Part shown: in pieces, positions 1-5,922 of the stretch
How the letters are laid out: every line of letters begins with the position of its first letter
Position numbering within the stretch: the first letter of the stretch is position 1
Source: Bacillota bacterium
GTDB taxonomy: Bacteria > Bacillota_I > Bacilli_A > RF39 > UBA660
Direction: 5' to 3'
NCBI GenBank assembly: GCA_018381595.1
Contig: JAGZRP010000055.1
Location: 1-5,922 of the forward strand
Length of the DNA: 5,922 nucleotides
Program-made: the position numbers and the translations under genes
Notes under the pieces: generated by a model
Seen by the model: only the letters and a program-made list of their open reading frames with translations
Databases searched by the model: none
What the model was told of the DNA's origin: nothing

Positions 1-3831
<3,831 letters not shown>

Positions 3832-3835
3832 TCAT

Positions 3836-3843
3836 TCACCCCT
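3836..3843 (-). promoter_or_regulatory. Shine-Dalgarno sequence deciding the rpoB start
   Basis: AGGGGTGA on the minus strand precedes a tandem start ATGAATGG. The first ATG (3835-3833) is out of frame and only 3 nt from AGGGG, too close for good initiation; read from there, a frame of about 30 codons ends in TAA. The second ATG (3831-3829) is 7 nt from AGGGG and opens the beta reading frame, so it is taken as the start. Confidence 0.75.
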
Positions 3844-3863
3844 ATAACTATATTAAACAAATT

Positions 3864-3889
3864 CGTGTATTTGCTTTATAAAATACACG
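3864..3889 (-). promoter_or_regulatory. Inverted repeat / hairpin in the rpoB 5' UTR
   Basis: The arms CGTGTATTT and AAATACACG are perfect 9-bp complements separated by 8 nt. As RNA from the minus strand this is a hairpin that starts about 8 nt after the predicted transcription start of the rpoB promoter and ends about 30 nt before the rpoB Shine-Dalgarno sequence. It is followed by AATTTGTTTAATAT, which is U-rich but interrupted, so at best a weak terminator. It could be a 5' stabilising hairpin, an attenuator, or an operator acting on double-stranded DNA. The sequence alone does not choose between these. Confidence 0.55.
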
Positions 3890-3902
3890 TCGCCAATTTA
3901 TA

Positions 3903-3931
3903 ATTTTACCCTAACATGAGCAAATTGTCAA
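3903..3931 (-). promoter_or_regulatory. Sigma-A promoter for rpoB(-rpoC)
   Basis: On the minus strand a perfect -35 hexamer TTGACA (3931-3926) is followed by exactly 17 bp and then TAAAAT (3908-3903), one mismatch from the TATAAT consensus. Predicted initiation is near 3897-3894, giving a 5' UTR of about 65 nt. The -35 covers the TGA stop codon of the methyltransferase gene (3930-3928). This would let rpoB and rpoC be transcribed independently of rplJ-rplL. It is predicted from consensus match, spacing and position; transcription has not been shown. Confidence 0.75.
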
Positions 3932-4518
3932 TTAGCTTTCAATGAAATTACATAAAAACCTTTATTTTTTTCTATGATTTCTACTTCATAGGTAGCACTC
4001 ATATCTTTTGCAATACTTTTTGCACCTTGGTCTTTATGAATTACAAAATAAATCATTCCCTCTTTATTCAGGTGTTCTTTTGCTTTGTTTAAAATCTCAT
4101 ATAATATCTTTTTCCCCACTCGAATGGGTGGATTTGTAACAATGTAATCAAACTTTTCTAATACATTTTCATACATATCACTTTCATAGACATTAACGAC
4201 TACGTCGTTTAATATAGCATTTTTCTTAGCCAAATTAAGACTTCTCTTATTAATATCAATCATGTGAATATCTAAATCTTTGTTATACTTCTTTAAAAAT
4301 ATTCCAATAGGACCATAACCACAACCAAAATCTAAAATGTTACCATGTAATGTTTCCACTGGAATACTTTCAAGTAAAGTACGTGTTCCAAAGTCTAATC
4401 CTTTTTTAGAAAAGACTCCATTATCAGTCATAAACTCAAAATCAATCTCTCGAATGACTGTATGATGTTTCGTTTCCTTACTTTTTAAATTATCATCATT
4501 TGTAAAATAATGTCCCAT
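3928..4518 (-). CDS. ybxB: Class I SAM-dependent methyltransferase, YbxB/RsmC-like (putative rRNA guanine-N2 type)
   Basis: This 196-residue protein has the single catalytic domain of the RsmC-like family. The SAM-binding motif I is ILDFGCGYGPIG at 61-72, the acidic motif II residue is in MIDIN at 86-90 (D88), and the catalytic/substrate motif IV is TNPPIRVGKK at 128-137. An NPP motif of this kind typifies enzymes that methylate exocyclic amino groups; E. coli RsmC makes m2G1207 in 16S rRNA, but that enzyme has a second, non-catalytic N-terminal domain that is absent here. The N-terminus with HYFTND and the GVFSKKGLDFGTRTLLES segment (34-51) resembles Bacillus YbxB, which occupies the same place between rplL and rpoB. 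The start is supported by AGGGG 8 nt upstream. The gene ends on TGA at the expected family C-terminus, evidence that TGA is a stop codon here. Methyltransferase fold is near certain; the exact RNA target is inferred. Confidence 0.88.
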   Translation of the reverse strand: MGHYFTNDDNLKSKETKHHTVIREIDFEFMTDNGVFSKKGLDFGTRTLLESIPVETLHGNILDFGCGYGPIGIFLKKYNKDLDIHMIDINKRSLNLAKKNAILNDVVVNVYESDMYENVLEKFDYIVTNPPIRVGKKILYEILNKAKEHLNKEGMIYFVIHKDQGAKSIAKDMSATYEVEIIEKNKGFYVISLKAN

Positions 4519-4546
4519 ATTTTACCCCTATTTTCCTACTAGATTT

Positions 4547-4589
4547 AAAAACGGTGAAAGCCCATACTAATTTCTAGTATAGGCTAACC
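4547..4589 (-). terminator. Intrinsic terminator / attenuator after rplL
   Basis: Beginning 18 nt after the rplL stop codon, the minus-strand RNA forms an 11-bp stem, AGCCUAUACUA with UAGUAUGGGCU (one G-U pair, 5-nt loop GAAAU; 4585-4559). A lower GGU/ACC helix (4589-4587 with 4554-4552) can extend it across a small internal loop. The extended stem is followed by G and then UUUUU (4550-4547 plus 4551). The U-tract is short, so partial termination is more likely than a full stop. It lies between the ribosomal-protein genes and the methyltransferase-rpoB-rpoC part, where E. coli also has its rplL-rpoB attenuator. No good promoter was seen between this hairpin and the methyltransferase gene, so some read-through is expected. 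Confidence 0.6.
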
Positions 4590-4606
4590 CCTCTTTTTAT
4601 TTTGTT

Positions 4607-4975
4607 TTATTTAAGTTCGATAGTAGCTCCAGCTTCTTCAAACTTAGCTTTTAATTCATTTGCTTCATCAGTGTTTACGTTTTCTTTTACTACTCCACCA
4701 TTATCAGCGATAGCTTTTGCTTCTTTAAGTCCTAGACCAGTAACGTCACGAACGATTTTGATAACAGCGATTTTGTTAGCACCAGCACTTGTTAATTCAA
4801 CATTAACTGTACTTGGTCCTTCTTCAACTGCACCACCTGCAGCAGGAGCAGCTACTGCTACTGCACTTGGGTCTACACCAAATTCTTCTTTCATTGCATC
4901 TACTAAATCTTTTACTTCAAGAATAGTCATTTCTTTTAAAGCACTAATGAATTCATCTCTTGTTAATTTTGCCAT
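4607..4975 (-). CDS. rplL: 50S ribosomal protein L7/L12 (bL12)
   Basis: L12 is the multicopy flexible stalk protein of the large subunit; it dimerises, attaches to the C-terminal helix of L10, and recruits EF-Tu, EF-G, IF2 and RF3. The protein has 122 residues, normal for the family. The N-terminal dimerisation/L10-binding helices are at about 1-33 (KLTRDEFISALKEMTILEV and on), the Ala/Gly/Pro-rich hinge at about 34-54, and the globular factor-binding domain at about 55-122. Within the last, SAGANKIAVIK (63-73), R76 and GLGLKEAK (80-87) are the conserved factor-contact surface. The usual EKTEF-like start of the C-terminal domain is replaced by GPSTVNVEL, a modest divergence. It begins 31 nt after rplJ and has the best ribosome-binding site of the window, matching its need for several copies per ribosome. 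Identity is certain. Confidence 0.99.
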   Translation of the reverse strand: MAKLTRDEFISALKEMTILEVKDLVDAMKEEFGVDPSAVAVAAPAAGGAVEEGPSTVNVELTSAGANKIAVIKIVRDVTGLGLKEAKAIADNGGVVKENVNTDEANELKAKFEEAGATIELK

Positions 4976-4982
4976 TTTATTT

Positions 4983-4990
4983 TCCTCCTT
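4983..4990 (-). promoter_or_regulatory. Near-perfect Shine-Dalgarno sequence of rplL
   Basis: AAGGAGGA ends 7 nt before the rplL ATG, an optimal sequence and spacing. The other genes in the window have poorer G-rich sites (AGGGG for the methyltransferase and rpoB, GAGAGG for rplJ). The contrast fits the higher copy number of L12 relative to L10 made from the same transcript. Confidence 0.85.
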
Positions 4991-5006
4991 ATTTTTAATT
5001 ACTTTC

Positions 5007-5504
5007 TTATTCTGCTTTTTCTAAGTCTTTACTATATAAATCTAAAGAAATAGAAAGGTCGCGAACAACACCCATAAGACCTGCTGCAAGTTGCGTAAGA
5101 AGTGTATCTCTTGATGGAACTGTTGCAAGCATGTTTAATGTTTCTAGACTAGCAATTTCGCCGTCTACAATACCAGTTTTAATTACTAACGCATCGTGTG
5201 ATTTTGAAAACTCACTTAACGTTTTTACTGGTGCAATTGCATCGTTACCAAATGCGATTGCTTTTGGTCCAACTAATTCACTATCTAATTCGTAGTTTAA
5301 TCCACTTAATGCACGACGTGCTAATGTATTTTTGTAGATTTTAAAGTCTGAACCAGTCTCTCTCAACTTACGACGTAATTCTTTTAAATCACCATCAGTA
5401 AGACTTGCATATTCGAAGACTACAACACTTGTTGAAGATTTTACTTTTTCAGTAATTTCATCTACGATAGCTTGTTTTTGATCGAGAATTTTTTGATTTG
5501 CCAT
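5007..5504 (-). CDS. rplJ: 50S ribosomal protein L10 (uL10)
   Basis: L10 is the base of the ribosomal stalk: its N-terminal domain binds 23S rRNA near L11 and its C-terminal helix carries L12 dimers. The 165-residue length is typical. Family marks are the N-terminal helix (residues 3-23), SVVVFEYASLT at 26-36, KELRRKLRETGSDFKIYKNTLARRA at about 41-65 and LVGPKAIAFGND at 78-88. The long C-terminal helix at about 134-165 (LLTQLAAGLMGVVRDLSISL onward) is the L12-binding part; how many L12 dimers it holds cannot be read with confidence. The ATG is supported by GAGAGG 7 nt upstream. The gene is first after a strong promoter and a structured leader, and the L10-L12 complex is the expected repressor of its own transcript. 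It is followed by rplL after 31 nt. Confidence 0.99.
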   Translation of the reverse strand: MANQKILDQKQAIVDEITEKVKSSTSVVVFEYASLTDGDLKELRRKLRETGSDFKIYKNTLARRALSGLNYELDSELVGPKAIAFGNDAIAPVKTLSEFSKSHDALVIKTGIVDGEIASLETLNMLATVPSRDTLLTQLAAGLMGVVRDLSISLDLYSKDLEKAE

Positions 5505-5540
5505 GATTTCGCCTCTCTTTCCTATTCTTAGTGCGTATAT

Positions 5541-5574
5541 AAAAATGTCTTCCAGAACAAACCGAAAGACATTT
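5541..5574 (-). terminator. Intrinsic terminator in the rplJ leader (attenuator)
   Basis: The minus-strand RNA forms a 13-bp stem: AAAUGUCUUUCGG (5574-5562), 6-nt loop UUUGUU, CUGGAAGACAUUU (5555-5543), with two G-U pairs. The 3' arm runs directly into UU and then AUAU, giving a stretch UUUUUAUAU. It lies about 85 nt after the predicted start of transcription and 36 nt before the rplJ ATG, so its formation would abort transcription before the gene. The 5' arm can instead pair with an upstream leader segment (see leader entry), which would make termination conditional. Confidence 0.8.
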
Positions 5575-5657
5575 CAAAAACTTTATCAATAAAGTTCCTC
5601 GGTAGGATAATTTTTAAGCTTGCGCTCCCACTGTCTACGGCACTAATTCGCTATAAC
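5541..5657 (-). promoter_or_regulatory. Ribosomal protein L10 leader (autoregulatory RNA)
   Basis: The 5' UTR of rplJ carries the recognisable L10-leader core: CCGUAGACAGUGGGAG on the 5' side (5640-5625) and AUCCUACCGAGGAAC on the 3' side (5608-5594). GUGGGA (5631-5626) pairs with UCCUAC (5607-5602); the unpaired UAGACA and CGAGGA flanks match the kink-turn region that binds L10. Inside is a mini-hairpin AGC-GCAA-GCU (5626-5617) with a GNRA tetraloop. An outer helix AGUGCC/GGAACU with one mismatch is possible. Next come a small hairpin AACUUUA-UUGA-UAAAGUU (5596-5579) and the terminator. In B. subtilis the L10-L12 complex represses rplJ-rplL by transcription termination through such a leader. 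The pairing options here support the same mechanism: CCG and AGACA of the binding site are also complementary to the terminator 5' arm. Confidence 0.85.
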
Positions 5658-5663
5658 GGATTC

Positions 5664-5692
5664 ATTATAACATAATATTTATTAGTTGTCAA
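5664..5692 (-). promoter_or_regulatory. Consensus sigma-A promoter of rplJ-rplL with extended -10
   Basis: The minus strand reads TTGACA (5692-5687), 17 bp, then TATAAT (5669-5664): a perfect match to both hexamers at optimal spacing. TG one base upstream of the -10 (TGTTATAAT) adds an extended -10 element. The spacer is almost entirely A/T. Initiation is expected near 5657 (G), giving a leader of about 150 nt before rplJ. The -35 lies in the last two sense codons of rplA and the spacer contains its stop codon. A promoter this strong makes sense if output is trimmed by the leader attenuator. Confidence 0.9.
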
Positions 5693-5922
5693 AGCTATTT
5701 GTATCAATTTTGATACCAGGTCCCATAGTAGAAGACATACTAATACTTTTTACGTATGCTCCTTTTACAGTAGCTGGTTTGCTCTTTAAGATAACTGATA
5801 CAAAAGCATTTAAGTTTTCTAGTAATTTTGCTTCTTCAAATGAAGCTTTACCAATCATAACATGAACAATTCCGAATGAATCAGCACGGTATTCAACACG
5901 TCCTTTTTTTACATCTTCAACA
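5682..5922 (-). CDS. rplA: 50S ribosomal protein L1 (uL1), C-terminal fragment (3' end of gene)
   Basis: L1 binds 23S rRNA at the mobile L1 stalk beside the E site and helps release deacylated tRNA; in many bacteria it also represses its own operon. The 5' part lies beyond the window edge; 79 complete codons and a TAA stop are visible, about a third of the usual 230 residues. Family marks are GRVEYRADSFGIVHVMIGKASF (numbering from the first visible codon, about 7-28), then EEAKLLENLNAF, ILKSKPATVKGAYVKSI, and the C-terminal signature SSTMGPGIKID. The gene overlaps the promoter of the next transcription unit. Its place before rplJ is the standard bacterial order, normally after rplK. Identity is certain; the truncation is only the window edge. 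Confidence 0.97.
   Translation of the reverse strand, partial: VEDVKKGRVEYRADSFGIVHVMIGKASFEEAKLLENLNAFVSVILKSKPATVKGAYVKSISMSSTMGPGIKIDTNSFDN

Noticed and set aside
3833..3835. Upstream out-of-frame ATG before rpoB, opening about 30 codons
   Set aside because: It is only 3 nt from AGGGG and gives a short meaningless peptide, while the next ATG has correct spacing and gives the beta N-terminus. A regulatory role is conceivable but unsupported.
3928..3930. Possible use of TGA as Trp (Mycoplasma/Spiroplasma code), prompted by the Asn481 similarity to Spiroplasma beta
   Set aside because: The methyltransferase reading frame ends at this TGA exactly where its family ends, with the rpoB promoter across it, so TGA acts as a stop codon.
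4519..4524. TAAAAT directly before the methyltransferase ATG as a possible -10 box
   Set aside because: There is no -35-like hexamer about 17 bp upstream, and it would place the transcription start inside the coding region. It is better read as the spacer between the Shine-Dalgarno sequence and the start codon.
4602..5024. Plus-strand open frame of 140 codons opposite rplL
   Set aside because: It is antisense to rplL. Its Ala/Ser/Phe-rich, low-complexity product mirrors the L12 codons, it has no recognisable domain, and no ribosome site was seen for it.
5701..5716. Perfect 7-bp inverted repeat GTATCAA/TTGATAC with 2-nt centre, just upstream of the rplJ promoter
   Set aside because: It encodes the conserved Gly-Ile-Lys-Ile-Asp-Thr of L1, has no U-tract, and a short AT-rich dyad of this size is expected by chance in a 6-kb window.

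Overview
This AT-rich window is one face of the conserved ribosomal-protein/RNA-polymerase (beta) gene cluster of a low-GC Gram-positive bacterium. Every gene is on the minus strand, so the transcription order runs from high to low coordinates: rplA (3' end only) - L10 leader - rplJ - rplL - a YbxB/RsmC-type methyltransferase - rpoB - rpoC (5' end only). A small single-domain methyltransferase between rplL and rpoB is the Bacillus-type arrangement and points to Bacillota. The methyltransferase ends on TGA exactly where its family ends, so the standard bacterial code applies, which argues against Mycoplasma and Spiroplasma (where TGA is Trp). Beta carries Asn instead of His at the E. coli 526 rifampicin position. 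Together these fit a deep Bacilli/Erysipelotrichia-like lineage, but the lineage is an inference and cannot be settled from this window.

Layout. 5922-5682: last 79 codons of rplA. 5692-5505: a consensus sigma-A promoter (TTGACA, 17 bp, TATAAT, with TG before the -10) whose -35 lies in the last codons of rplA, then a leader of about 150 nt with the L10-binding fold and an intrinsic terminator. The leader can form two mutually exclusive structures, as expected for autoregulation by the L10-L12 complex through transcription attenuation. 5504-4607: rplJ and rplL, 31 nt apart, with the strongest Shine-Dalgarno sequence of the window in front of rplL. 4589-4547: a hairpin plus U-tract just after rplL, probably a partial terminator that lowers transcription into the downstream genes. 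4518-3928: methyltransferase. 3931-3903: a second good sigma-A promoter, overlapping the methyltransferase stop codon, followed by a 9-bp hairpin in the rpoB 5' UTR. 3831-184: complete rpoB, 1215 codons with a long acidic C-terminal tail. 184-1: start of rpoC, sharing one base with the rpoB stop codon.

How it works together. L10 and L12 form the ribosomal stalk that recruits translational GTPases; beta and beta' form the catalytic body of RNA polymerase. The layout suggests stacked controls: an attenuated strong promoter for rplJ-rplL, a partial terminator after rplL, a separate promoter for rpoB-rpoC, and translational coupling of beta to beta' to keep those subunits equimolar. There is no gene-free stretch over 300 bases; the longest (5505-5681) is the L10 leader region. 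I saw no mobile element, tRNA, rRNA, CRISPR array or unknown gene, so this is ordinary core-genome content. The points of interest are the regulatory architecture and the rifampicin-pocket residues.
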